This document shows, one piece after another, positions 5,472 to 11,962 of a DNA stretch of 11,962 nt (its first letter is position 1; every line of letters begins with the position of its first letter). Location: positions 1 to 11,962 of the forward strand of contig JAAZBQ010000283.1 of the NCBI GenBank assembly GCA_012513725.1, in the 5' to 3' direction. Source of the DNA: Chloroflexota bacterium (GTDB lineage Bacteria; Chloroflexota; Anaerolineae; UBA1429). Under the pieces are notes generated by a model. It made no database searches. It worked only from the letters and a program-made list of their open reading frames with translations, and was not told the origin of the DNA. The position numbers were made by a program, and so were the translations under genes.

Positions 5472-8400
5472 GCGACTATGTGGAACTCCACTGCCATTCG
5501 TGCTTTTCGATGCTCGATGGCGCCTCGCCCCCCGAGGCCCTCCTGGACCGCGCCCTCGCCCTGGGGATGGGGGCGTTGGCCCTCACCGACCACGACGGCC
5601 TGTACGGGGCCGTTCGCTTTGCGGTGGCCGCCGAGGAGCGCGGCGTGCGCCCCATCCTGGGGGCGGAGCTCACCCTGACCGACGACGCCCATCTGCTGCT
5701 CCTGGCCGAGAACCAGGTGGGCTATGGGAACCTCTGCTGGCTCATCAGCCGCGCCCAGCTGGCCGAGAGCAAGGGCAACGCCCGATTGCACCTGGACCTC
5801 CTCCGGGGGCACGCCGAGGGGCTCATCGCCCTGACCGGCTGCCGCCAGGGGCCCGTGGCCCGCCCGCTCCTGGCCGGCGACCCGGATGGCGCCCGGGAGG
5901 CCCTGGCGACCCTCCGCGGGCTCTTTCCGGCGGGCCGCCTGTACGTGGAGATTCAGCACCACCTGTGCCGTGGGGATGACGCCCTCGCCGCCGCCCTGGC
6001 CGACCTCGCCGAGGACGCCGGGCTGCCCCTGGTGGCCACCAACAACGTCCACTATGCCGCCCGCGACGGGCATCGCCTCGGCGACGTGCTGACCGCCATC
6101 CGCCACAACGCCTCCCTCTACGAGGCCGGGGAGTGGTTGCGGCCGAACTCCGAGTGGTACCTCAAGGGCGCCGACGAGATGCGCGCCCTCCTGGGGGCCT
6201 ACCCGGCGGCGCTGGCGAACACCCTGGAGATCGCCGCCCGCTGCCGCGTGGCGTTGGCCTTTCGCGACCGCGCCCTGCCCCCCCACGCCCACACCGCGGC
6301 CGCCCCTGGGAAAGAGCAGACGGTCGACGAGCACCTGGCGGCGCTGTGCCGCGCGGGGCTGGCATCGCGCTACGAGGGCGCGGGCCGGGCGGCTGCCGAG
6401 CGGCAGATGGCCCACGAGTTGGCGGTCATCGCCCGGACCAGCCTGGCCGGCTATTTTCTCCTGGTGCGCGAGATCGTCGAATTCTCCCAGGCGGGGGGCA
6501 TCCAGGTGCGCGGGCGGGGCTCGGCGGCGAACTCGATCGTGGCCTATCTCCTGGGGATCACCAACGTGGACCCCCTGGCCCACGACCTGCTCTTTGAGCG
6601 CTTTCTCAGCGAGGAATCCCGGGTGATGCCCGATATCGACCTGGACTTTTGCGCCCGCCGGCGCGAGGAGGTCATCCAGCACGTCTACGAGCACTATGGC
6701 GAAGAGCACGTCGGCATGGTCTGCAACTATGTCACCTATCGCAAGCGCAGCGCGGTCCGCGACGTGGGCAAGGCGTTGGGGATGTCTCAGGAGGTGCTGG
6801 GCGACCTATCCAAGCGCCTGCGAGGCATCAGCCGCATGGGCATCCAGGAGGCTACCGAGGATGTCCTGGAGGCGCCCGACGGCGTCTCTGGGCGCGCCTG
6901 GCGGCGCTTTCTGGGGCTCTGCGAGGAGATCCAGGGCATCCCCCGGCACCTGAGTATCCACGTCGGGGGGATGGTGATCACCGGCGCGCCCCTCACCCAA
7001 TTCGTGCCCCTCGAGCGGGCCACCATGCCGGGGCGCGTGGTGATCCAGTGGGACAAGGACTCCGTCGAGGATGCCGGCCTGATCAAGACCGACATCCTCT
7101 CCCTCCGCACCCTGGCTGCCATCGACGAGGCGCTGCGGGTCATCGAGGAGCGCCACGGGGTGCGCATCGACCTGGACCGCCTGCCCCTGGACGACCCGGC
7201 GGTGTACGACGCCCTGCAGCGGGCCGATACGGTGGGCGCCTTTCAGGTGGAGTCCCGCGCCCAGCAGCAGGCCCTGGTCAAGATGCGGCCGGAGGTGTTC
7301 AGCGACATCGTCGTGGAGGTGGCCCTCATCCGCCCCGGGCCCCTGCAGGGGAACATGGTGTACCCCTTTTTCCAGCGGCGGCTGGGGCTCCAGGAGGTCA
7401 GTTATCCCCATCCGCTCCTGGAACCGATCCTCAAGGAGACCCTCGGGGTGGTGGTGTTCCAGGAGCAGGTCATCCGCATCGCCATGGTGATGGGGCAGTT
7501 CTCCGCGGGGGAGGCGGACATGCTGCGAAGGGCCATGTCGCGCCACCGCTCGGGAGAGGAGATGGCCGCCTTTCGCCAGCGTTTCCTGGAGGGCGCCCTG
7601 GCCCAGGGGGTGCCCGAGGCCACCGCCGAGCAGGTGTTCGCCAGCCTGACGGGGTTTGCCTCGTATGGGTTCTGCAAGAGCCATGCGGCGGCCTTTGCCA
7701 AGACATCCTACGACACCCTGTACCTGCGGGCGCACTATCCCGCCGAGTACTATTGCGCGCTCTTGAACAACCAGCCGATGGGATTCTATGCCCCCCGGGT
7801 GTTGGTGGGGGACGCGCGCCAGCACGGCGTGCGCACGCTGCCCGTCCACGTGCACCGCAGCCTCGCCGAGTGCACCCTGGAGGACGGCGCCATCCGCCTG
7901 GGGCTGAACTATGTCGACGGCCTTGGGGAGGCGGCCATCGACCGGCTCCTGGCGGCGCGCGAGGAGCGCCCCTTTCAGGATCTCGCGGATTTCTGCCGGC
8001 GCACCCGCCTGCCGCGCCGCCTCGTCGAACGGGTGATCCTGGCCAAGGGGATGGAGTGTTGGGAGCGAGACACGCGCCGCCTCCTGTGGGCGCTCGGGGC
8101 GATGCGCTACGAGGCGGAGGCGCTGCCCATGGAGTACGTGCCGGCCGAGCCCCAGGGGATCGAGCCGATGACGCCCGAGGAGGAACTCCTGGCCGAGTAC
8201 GGCGCCACCGGCCTCTCGGCGGAGGGCCACCTGATGGAGGCCTTTCGCGAGCGGATGGCCCGCCTGGGGGCGGTCACCAGCCGGGATCTGGCCCACGCCG
8301 CGCCGGGCGAGGCGGTCAGCGTGGCGGGGATGGTGGTGATCCGCCAGGCGCCGCCGACGGCCAAGGGATTCGTGTTCCTCACGCTGGAGGATGAGTTCGG

Positions 8401-8548
8401 GCTGATGAACATCATCGTGCGGCCGGACGTGTTCCAGCTGCAGCGGGGTACCTGGGCTACGGGGCGCATCCTGGTGGTGCAGGGGCACGTGGAGCGCTTT
8501 GGCCACCAGATCAACGTGATGGCCACCCAGGCCTGGGGGTTGCGGTAG
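5468..8548 (+). CDS. dnaE2: DnaE2, error-prone C-family DNA polymerase III alpha subunit
   Basis: This 1026-aa protein is the synthesising enzyme of the SOS translesion complex. An N-terminal PHP domain begins with Glu-Leu-His8-Cys-His10-Ser and continues with SMLDGA (Asp17), LTDHDGLYG, GAELTL and TNNVHY (191-196). The polymerase core has RGRGSAAN, PDIDLDF with Asp389 and Asp391 as the expected catalytic pair, the third acid Asp542 in IKTDILSLRTL, and the fingers motif GFCKSHAAAFAKTSY. A helix-hairpin-helix region (YVDGLGEAAIDRLL) and a C-terminal OB fold (VAGMVVIRQAPPTAKGFVFLTLED) complete the DnaE2 pattern. Length is close to the family norm and shorter than DnaE1. In the PHP domain, Asn193 replaces the Asp usual in NDVHY, suggesting no exonuclease. 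GTG 5468 is chosen because it overlaps the preceding stop as GTGA. No replicative tau-binding tail is recognisable. Confidence 0.95.
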   Translation: MSDYVELHCHSCFSMLDGASPPEALLDRALALGMGALALTDHDGLYGAVRFAVAAEERGVRPILGAELTLTDDAHLLLLAENQVGYGNLCWLISRAQLAESKGNARLHLDLLRGHAEGLIALTGCRQGPVARPLLAGDPDGAREALATLRGLFPAGRLYVEIQHHLCRGDDALAAALADLAEDAGLPLVATNNVHYAARDGHRLGDVLTAIRHNASLYEAGEWLRPNSEWYLKGADEMRALLGAYPAALANTLEIAARCRVALAFRDRALPPHAHTAAAPGKEQTVDEHLAALCRAGLASRYEGAGRAAAERQMAHELAVIARTSLAGYFLLVREIVEFSQAGGIQVRGRGSAANSIVAYLLGITNVDPLAHDLLFERFLSEESRVMPDIDLDFCARRREEVIQHVYEHYGEEHVGMVCNYVTYRKRSAVRDVGKALGMSQEVLGDLSKRLRGISRMGIQEATEDVLEAPDGVSGRAWRRFLGLCEEIQGIPRHLSIHVGGMVITGAPLTQFVPLERATMPGRVVIQWDKDSVEDAGLIKTDILSLRTLAAIDEALRVIEERHGVRIDLDRLPLDDPAVYDALQRADTVGAFQVESRAQQQALVKMRPEVFSDIVVEVALIRPGPLQGNMVYPFFQRRLGLQEVSYPHPLLEPILKETLGVVVFQEQVIRIAMVMGQFSAGEADMLRRAMSRHRSGEEMAAFRQRFLEGALAQGVPEATAEQVFASLTGFASYGFCKSHAAAFAKTSYDTLYLRAHYPAEYYCALLNNQPMGFYAPRVLVGDARQHGVRTLPVHVHRSLAECTLEDGAIRLGLNYVDGLGEAAIDRLLAAREERPFQDLADFCRRTRLPRRLVERVILAKGMECWERDTRRLLWALGAMRYEAEALPMEYVPAEPQGIEPMTPEEELLAEYGATGLSAEGHLMEAFRERMARLGAVTSRDLAHAAPGEAVSVAGMVVIRQAPPTAKGFVFLTLEDEFGLMNIIVRPDVFQLQRGTWATGRILVVQGHVERFGHQINVMATQAWGLR

Positions 8549-8562
8549 GCCCGATGCGAGTC

Positions 8563-8572
8563 GGTACGTACC
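8563..8572. repeat. Perfect 10-base palindrome upstream of the PHP-operon promoter
   Basis: GGTACGTACC is its own reverse complement and ends 20 bases before the -35 of the predicted promoter at 8593. The position would suit an activator or repressor site, but short palindromes occur by chance and no regulator family is indicated. Confidence 0.25.
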
Positions 8573-8592
8573 AGGTTGGGGCCGCGGAATCC

Positions 8593-8621
8593 TTGATAGG
8601 CGGTTCCCTCCATGTCATAAT
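8593..8621 (+). promoter_or_regulatory. Predicted promoter of the PHP-phosphoesterase operon
   Basis: TTGATA (8593-8598) and CATAAT (8616-8621) are spaced by 17 bases, each one base off the sigma-A consensus. Transcription would begin near 8628, giving a leader of about 220 bases before the ATG at 8848. The leader includes the hairpin at 8760-8803. This is inferred from sequence match; no upstream LexA box was seen. Confidence 0.55.
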
Positions 8622-8759
8622 ACGGTCAGCAGGTATCATTCCTTACACTCGGCACCCGAATCGAGGACGGTTGAGCCAGAACCTCGGCCGCGGGCTCGAT
8701 GGGCACACTGGCATCACCCCAGAGCATATGGATGGCGGTCCCTTGGTGTCGCTCCTTGC

Positions 8760-8803
8760 GTTCATGCGCGTGCGCGAATCCGGGACCTGTAACGCGCATG
8801 GAC
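8760..8803 (+). promoter_or_regulatory. 12-bp inverted repeat / RNA hairpin in the leader of the PHP operon
   Basis: Left arm GTTCATGCGCGT (8760-8771) pairs with right arm ACGCGCATGGAC (8792-8803) over 12 positions with one U-G pair, enclosing a 20-base loop (8772-8791). It ends 30 bases before the ribosome site AAGGAGA (8834-8840). It has no T-tract, so it is not an ordinary terminator. It could be a leader regulatory structure, a DNA operator of unusual spacing, or chance in GC-rich DNA. Confidence 0.4.
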
Positions 8804-8847
8804 ACATGCCCATCGCCGACGACCCCACTGCCCAAGGAGACTCGTCC

Positions 8848-9609
8848 ATGGCCACCTGGCCCCTGTCCGACATGCACACCCACGCCACCGCCTACCGCCT
8901 GGCCGGCGCGCGGCCGGAGATGACCGTCGCCTCGATGGCCCGCCACCTAGAGTCGCTGGGATGCGACTATGCCGGCATCGTCGAACACCTGGATAGCGCC
9001 CCCAAGCATCCGATCCGCTGCCTCGAGGATCTGGTCGCCGAGTTCCGCACGGTGTCCTCGTCGTGCGCGCTGTACGTGGGCGCAGAACTGGATTTCGAGG
9101 GGGACGGCATCTCGGTGCCCAGCGCACCACGGCTGAAGGAGAGCCTGGGCCTGGACTACTATCTCGCGGCGGCCCACGGCGTGGGCGAGGGGATCACCAG
9201 CACCCGGGCCTATATCGAGGACCACCACCGCCGGCTGATGGGCATCGTCGAGGATTGCCCCTACGTCGACATCGTGGCGCACCCTTGGGTGGAGGCGGGC
9301 AAGTTCGCCGAGCGCGGGCTGATCGAGGCCTGGGATTGGAGCTTGATCCCCGAGCGCTACCTGCGCGAGTTCGTCGAGGCGGCGGCCGGCTGCGGCAAGG
9401 CGATCGAGGTGAGCCGCAAGGTGCTGCCCATCGCCGATGACCCTGCCTTTCGGGCGTACCTGGGCCTCCTGTGCGACGTTGGGGGACCCGTGACGGTGGC
9501 CTCGGACGCGCACTCGTTGACCGGGCTCGGCGTCACCACTCCCCTGACGGACCTGTTGGGCGAGGCAGGATTCGGGCCCGAGCGCTTGTGGCGCCCGGAG
9601 CGCCCGTGA
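8848..9609 (+). CDS. PHP-domain metal-dependent phosphoesterase
   Basis: This 253-aa protein is a stand-alone PHP domain with the complete set of expected metal ligands: Asp8-Met-His10-Thr-His12 at the N-terminus, Glu46-His47 in GIVEHLD, Glu80 in GAELDF, His110 in AAAHG, His145 in VAHPW, and Asp220-Ala-His222 in VASDAHS. PHP enzymes hydrolyse phosphate esters such as histidinol phosphate or nucleoside bisphosphates with a two- or three-metal centre. This sequence lacks features that would point to one substrate. The PHP domain of DnaE2 upstream is only a distant relative. The start at ATG 8848 is chosen because AAGGAGA lies 7 bases upstream and the HxH motif follows within 10 residues, as is usual. 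The in-frame extension to 8554 was not used. The stop overlaps the next gene as GTGA, so the two are coupled. Confidence 0.88.
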   Translation: MATWPLSDMHTHATAYRLAGARPEMTVASMARHLESLGCDYAGIVEHLDSAPKHPIRCLEDLVAEFRTVSSSCALYVGAELDFEGDGISVPSAPRLKESLGLDYYLAAAHGVGEGITSTRAYIEDHHRRLMGIVEDCPYVDIVAHPWVEAGKFAERGLIEAWDWSLIPERYLREFVEAAAGCGKAIEVSRKVLPIADDPAFRAYLGLLCDVGGPVTVASDAHSLTGLGVTTPLTDLLGEAGFGPERLWRPERP

Positions 9610-10646
9610 GCAAGCGGCGCGGCTCGCCGATCCTGACGCCCTGTTGGACGCGGCCGGCCATCGTGCGCGCCGGCGACGCGCTGCGCATGGTGCTCGAGGC
9701 GCGCGGCGCGCCGGACGGGCGGCCGACCGCCACGGTGCGCCAGGGAGCGGAGACCTGGCCCCTCGCCCTCTTCGAGGGCGAGTCCCCGGCCCCGGGCCTT
9801 ACGGCGTGGGCCGCGTGCCTGGCCGACGGCGTGCCGCCGGGGCTCTATGACCTGCGGGTGGCGATCGGGGGGCGCGACCATGCGCAGCGCGGGGCGGTCT
9901 GCGTACTGCCCGAGGAGATCGAGGACCTCACGCTGGCGCACTGCTCGGACCTGCACCTGCTCAAGCCCACGGCCGAGGGCATGGAGGATCGCACCTCCCA
10001 CGTCCTGACCATGATCGAGCGCCTGAACGAGACGCGTCCCGACCTGGTGATCTGCACGGGCGACCTCATCAGCCGTTACGATCCGGACAAGCGCCCGCTG
10101 CCCGCCAAGACCATTCGTTGGCAGATCCGTTGGCTGGCCCAGTACCTACCTGCCCTTGAGGCGCCGCTGTACGTCACTACCGGTAACCACGACGTGGCCT
10201 TTTGGTCCACCCGGGCAGACTGGTACGCGGCGATGGGCGGCGGCCTGGAGGGACGCACCGGCGATTGGAGCGTGGACTGGGGACCTCTGCACCTTTCCTT
10301 TATGGACTGCTTTGCGTATTATGATGGGCAGAACACCCTGCTCGAGTCGAGCTTCCGGCCGGCGCAGCTGGCCTGGCTGCGGACCGACATGGCGGCCACC
10401 GATCCGGATGCCACGCGCCTGCTCTTTGCCCACTATGACTACCGCCACCAGTTGCCCGCCGTGTTCCCGTTCCTGGGGCTCGACGCGTTCTTTTACGGTC
10501 ACTCGGTGGCGCTGTACCCCGAGGAACTCGAACGCCATGCCATATGGGATGGGCATCTGCCCGCCGGGTTGGCCTATCGCGTCGTACATTGCGTTGGCAA
10601 GGTGATCACGGTGCTCGAGTCAGTTCCCTGGCGAGCCCTCACCTGA
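9606..10646 (+). CDS. Calcineurin-like metallophosphoesterase with N-terminal beta-rich domain
   Basis: The protein has 346 residues. Residues 1-100 look like a beta-sandwich domain (short alternating hydrophobic strands, GLYDLRVAIGG at 79-89) of no recognised family. The catalytic domain follows, with Asp115-Leu-His117 in HCSDLHLL, Gly152-Asp153 in CTGDLIS, Gly193-Asn-His-Asp196, His276 in FAHYDY, and Gly298-His299 in FYGHSV. The last motif is normally GHxH; here the second His is Val301, so one metal ligand may be missing or supplied elsewhere. No signal peptide is visible, so it is probably cytoplasmic. The start is GTG 9606, overlapping the PHP stop. The pairing of two phosphoesterases in one coupled unit suggests sequential or related phosphoester cleavage, but the substrate is unknown. 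Confidence 0.85.
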   Translation: MSKRRGSPILTPCWTRPAIVRAGDALRMVLEARGAPDGRPTATVRQGAETWPLALFEGESPAPGLTAWAACLADGVPPGLYDLRVAIGGRDHAQRGAVCVLPEEIEDLTLAHCSDLHLLKPTAEGMEDRTSHVLTMIERLNETRPDLVICTGDLISRYDPDKRPLPAKTIRWQIRWLAQYLPALEAPLYVTTGNHDVAFWSTRADWYAAMGGGLEGRTGDWSVDWGPLHLSFMDCFAYYDGQNTLLESSFRPAQLAWLRTDMAATDPDATRLLFAHYDYRHQLPAVFPFLGLDAFFYGHSVALYPEELERHAIWDGHLPAGLAYRVVHCVGKVITVLESVPWRALT

Positions 10647-10666
10647 CCGGCCATGGGGAGGCTACG

Positions 10667-11206
10667 ATGCTGTCTCTCATTGAGCCCTATCTGCGGGTCC
10701 TGTTTGCTGGTTTCCTCGGCGCGCTGATCGGCTGGGAGCGCGAGGTGAGCGGCAAGGCGGCGGGCCTGCGCACGCTGATCATCGTCTCGGTGGCATCCGC
10801 CCTGTTCGTGGTGGCAGCACAGGAGACGGCCGCCGCCCACGGCGAGGTGGTCGATTCGGTCCGCGCCCTGCAGGGCATCGCCCAAGGGGTGGGGTTTCTG
10901 GGTGCCGGCCTCATTTTGCAGGCCAAGCGCGAGGTGCGTGGGCTTACCACCGCCGCGTCGGTCTGGGCGGCGGCGGCGTTGGGCTACAGTGCCGGGGTGG
11001 GGATGTACCGGTTGGGCCTCTTTGGCGCGTTGGCGCTGTATACCACGCTTCACTGGCTCAAGCCCGTGGAGACCCGTTTGGGCGAAGGCACGCTTCGACC
11101 GTCGAACAGGGGCCACAAGCCCGACATCTCGCCAGAGGATGGCGCCTCGCGCGCGGAAATGGCCCCTTCCGATGGCGCCGAGCCGCAGGGGCAGCATACA
11201 GCATAG
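10667..11206 (+). CDS. MgtC/SapB-family membrane protein
   Basis: The 179-aa protein has the MgtC/SapB core: FAGFLGALIGWEREVSGK (residues 13-30), AAGLRTLIIVSVASAL (31-46), QGIAQGVGFLGAGLILQ (69-85), and VRGLTTAASVWAAAALG (90-106). Five hydrophobic segments can be placed near 4-23, 34-53, 71-85, 95-114 and 116-131. A polar tail of about 48 residues follows, rich in Gly, Pro, Glu and Asp, which replaces the ACT-like cytoplasmic domain of longer MgtC proteins. MgtC members affect growth in low magnesium and acid, partly by acting on the F-type ATP synthase; many bacterial homologues remain uncharacterised. The start at 10667 has GGGGAGG (10655-10661) 5 bases upstream. The gap from the phosphoesterase stop is 20 bases, so it is probably the third gene of that operon. 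Confidence 0.88.
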   Translation: MLSLIEPYLRVLFAGFLGALIGWEREVSGKAAGLRTLIIVSVASALFVVAAQETAAAHGEVVDSVRALQGIAQGVGFLGAGLILQAKREVRGLTTAASVWAAAALGYSAGVGMYRLGLFGALALYTTLHWLKPVETRLGEGTLRPSNRGHKPDISPEDGASRAEMAPSDGAEPQGQHTA

Positions 11207-11252
11207 CACGGAAGATTCCGAGACCATTACCCACCATATTTTGGGAGTCATG

Positions 11253-11962
11253 ATGATAGTATACATCACCCGACACGGTCAGCCTCTGCTCAAGCCAGCG
11301 GAGGAGATCGACCCCGAGTACCCGCGCCACGATCCGCCCCTCTCTCCCCTCGGCGAGGCGCAGGCCAGCGCCCTGGGCCAGCGGCTCTGCGAGATGGGCT
11401 TCCGGGGGCGCATCTATACCTCGCCGTATCGGCGCACGGCAGCGACGGCCGAACGGATCGCCGAGGCGCTGGACACGGTGCACTATCCCGAGGCCGCCAT
11501 CCGCGAGATCGTCAAGCGAGCCGAGCAGATGGTTGGCTTTGAGGGGTTGACCCTGGAGGCGCTGCGGGCCGAGTGCAGGCGCATCGCGCCGGACGCCATG
11601 CTGCGCCATCCCTGGTGGACGCCGGATGCCGAGGATGACGATGCCGTCCTGGCCCGGGTGGCGCCGTTCCTGGAGGACCTGCTGGCCCACCCCGATGGCG
11701 ACGTCCTGCTGGTGGGCCACGGCGCCTCGGTGGGCGCAGCGACGCGTTTCTTCCTCGAGCGCTGCACGCCCGCACCGGAAGAGATGCCGCTCTCTTGGAA
11801 CTGCGCCCTCACCGCCTTTCGCGCGGGGGACGCCTGCGAGACGCTGCTCCTCCGCGACACCGCCCATCTCCCCGACGAGCAGGTGACCTCCAACGCCAAG
11901 ACCAGGCTGGAGGTGGACGCAGAGCCGGTCGCCGGGGCGAATGGGGGGATGGCGGAGGGCCA
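11253..11962 (+). CDS. Histidine phosphatase (phosphoglycerate-mutase-like) family protein, 3'-truncated by window edge
   Basis: The frame is open from 11253 to the last base, giving 236 residues with no stop. The start MIVYITRHGQP carries the catalytic RHG (His8). TSPYRRTAATAE (residues 57-68) matches the SSPxxRxxQTA motif, with Arg61 as the phosphate ligand. LLVGHGASVG (152-161) supplies the second catalytic His156. These enzymes use a phosphohistidine intermediate to dephosphorylate small molecules or proteins. Family members are usually 200-230 aa, so the stop is probably just beyond the window. An adjacent ATG at 11250 is possible, but GGGAG (11243-11247) is 5 bases from 11253 and only 2 from 11250. 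The 46-base gap after the mgtC-like stop has no clear terminator, so it may be transcribed with the operon. The substrate is not predictable. Confidence 0.9.
   Translation, partial: MIVYITRHGQPLLKPAEEIDPEYPRHDPPLSPLGEAQASALGQRLCEMGFRGRIYTSPYRRTAATAERIAEALDTVHYPEAAIREIVKRAEQMVGFEGLTLEALRAECRRIAPDAMLRHPWWTPDAEDDDAVLARVAPFLEDLLAHPDGDVLLVGHGASVGAATRFFLERCTPAPEEMPLSWNCALTAFRAGDACETLLLRDTAHLPDEQVTSNAKTRLEVDAEPVAGANGGMAEG

Larger units (their letters stand above)
8549..8847. other. 299-base non-coding gap with promoter, long leader and hairpin
   Basis: A reading frame continuous with the PHP gene runs back to 8554, but its translation here lacks family resemblance and the base composition is less GC-biased, so I treat it as non-coding. 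The gap holds a 10-base palindrome (8563-8572), a promoter match (8593-8621) and a 12-bp hairpin (8760-8803). No T-rich terminator follows dnaE2, so read-through from the SOS operon into the next genes remains possible. No known riboswitch core was recognised. Confidence 0.6.

Noticed and set aside
5423..6709. 428-codon open frame on the minus strand across the start of dnaE2
   Set aside because: Antisense to the PHP domain of dnaE2; Gly/Val/Gln-rich translation with no motif, and no promoter or ribosome site was found for it.
6806..8506. 566-codon open frame on the minus strand inside dnaE2
   Set aside because: It is antisense to a well-conserved polymerase core and its composition follows the complement of dnaE2 codons. 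No domain is recognisable.
8526..8537. 12-base palindrome CCCAGGCCTGGG at the 3' end of dnaE2
   Set aside because: It has no loop, lies inside the coding sequence, and is explained by frequent GCC/CAG/CTG codons.
8554..8847. N-terminal extension of the PHP protein by 98 codons
   Set aside because: The extension spans a promoter match and a hairpin and has no family resemblance. The ATG at 8848 has its own strong ribosome site, and the HxH motif should lie near the N-terminus.
8640..8847. Possible cobalamin riboswitch in the leader of the PHP operon
   Set aside because: Fragments such as GAGCCAGAACCT and CCACTG resemble parts of the B12 box, but the order, spacing and pairing of the conserved core are absent, and the downstream genes are not B12-related.
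11209..11220. Short inverted repeat CGGAAGATTCCG between the mgtC-like gene and the histidine phosphatase
   Set aside because: Five pairs around a 2-base centre cannot form a stable RNA hairpin, and there is no T-tract, so it is not a terminator.
11058..11867. 269-codon open frame on the minus strand across the mgtC tail and the histidine phosphatase
   Set aside because: The plus-strand frame here encodes RHG and VGHG catalytic motifs in the right order, so the antisense frame is a shadow.

Overview
The window is high-GC, gene-dense bacterial DNA with strong G/C preference at third codon positions. The organism is probably a member of Chloroflexota. This is an inference from the Chloroflexus-like wording of the enolase, from a Gram-positive-type (GAAC-N4-GTTC) LexA box, and from the gene mix. 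A high-GC actinobacterial or firmicute relative is not excluded. No tRNA, rRNA, CRISPR array, insertion sequence or phage gene was seen, so this looks like chromosomal backbone.

Layout. (1) 1-878 is the 3' two thirds of enolase, followed by a strong GC-rich hairpin (904-936). (2) 995-2020 is a single-domain MetE-like methyltransferase with an intact zinc site. It converges on, and overlaps by 4 bases, a cytoplasmic beta-lactamase-fold serine hydrolase on the minus strand (2017-3105). (3) 3106-3274 is a divergent promoter region. A minus-strand promoter serves the hydrolase. A plus-strand promoter (TTGACA-18-TACAAT) has a LexA-type box lying between its -35 and -10. (4) 3275-8548 is the centrepiece: a four-gene, translationally coupled SOS mutagenesis operon. 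It encodes a RecA-like ImuA, the pseudo-polymerase ImuB with a perfect-looking beta-clamp motif, a tryptophan-rich 84-aa DUF6504-type protein, and the error-prone replicative-type polymerase DnaE2. (5) 8549-8847 is a 299-base gap with a good promoter, a long leader and a 12-bp hairpin. (6) 8848-11206 is a second operon: a PHP phosphoesterase, a calcineurin-like metallophosphoesterase (overlapping GTGA junction), and an MgtC/SapB-family membrane protein. (7) 11253-11962 is a histidine-phosphatase gene that runs off the window.

How they work together. On DNA damage, LexA cleavage would free the promoter at 3230-3259. ImuA, ImuB and DnaE2 would then be made together as a translesion synthesis complex. 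ImuB has lost its own catalytic acids and would act as the clamp-binding scaffold, while DnaE2 supplies synthesis. The small third gene sits between imuB and dnaE2 with overlapping start and stop codons on both sides, so it is a plausible fourth component. The second operon pairs two metal-dependent phosphoesterases of unknown substrate, and its physiological role cannot be read from the sequence.
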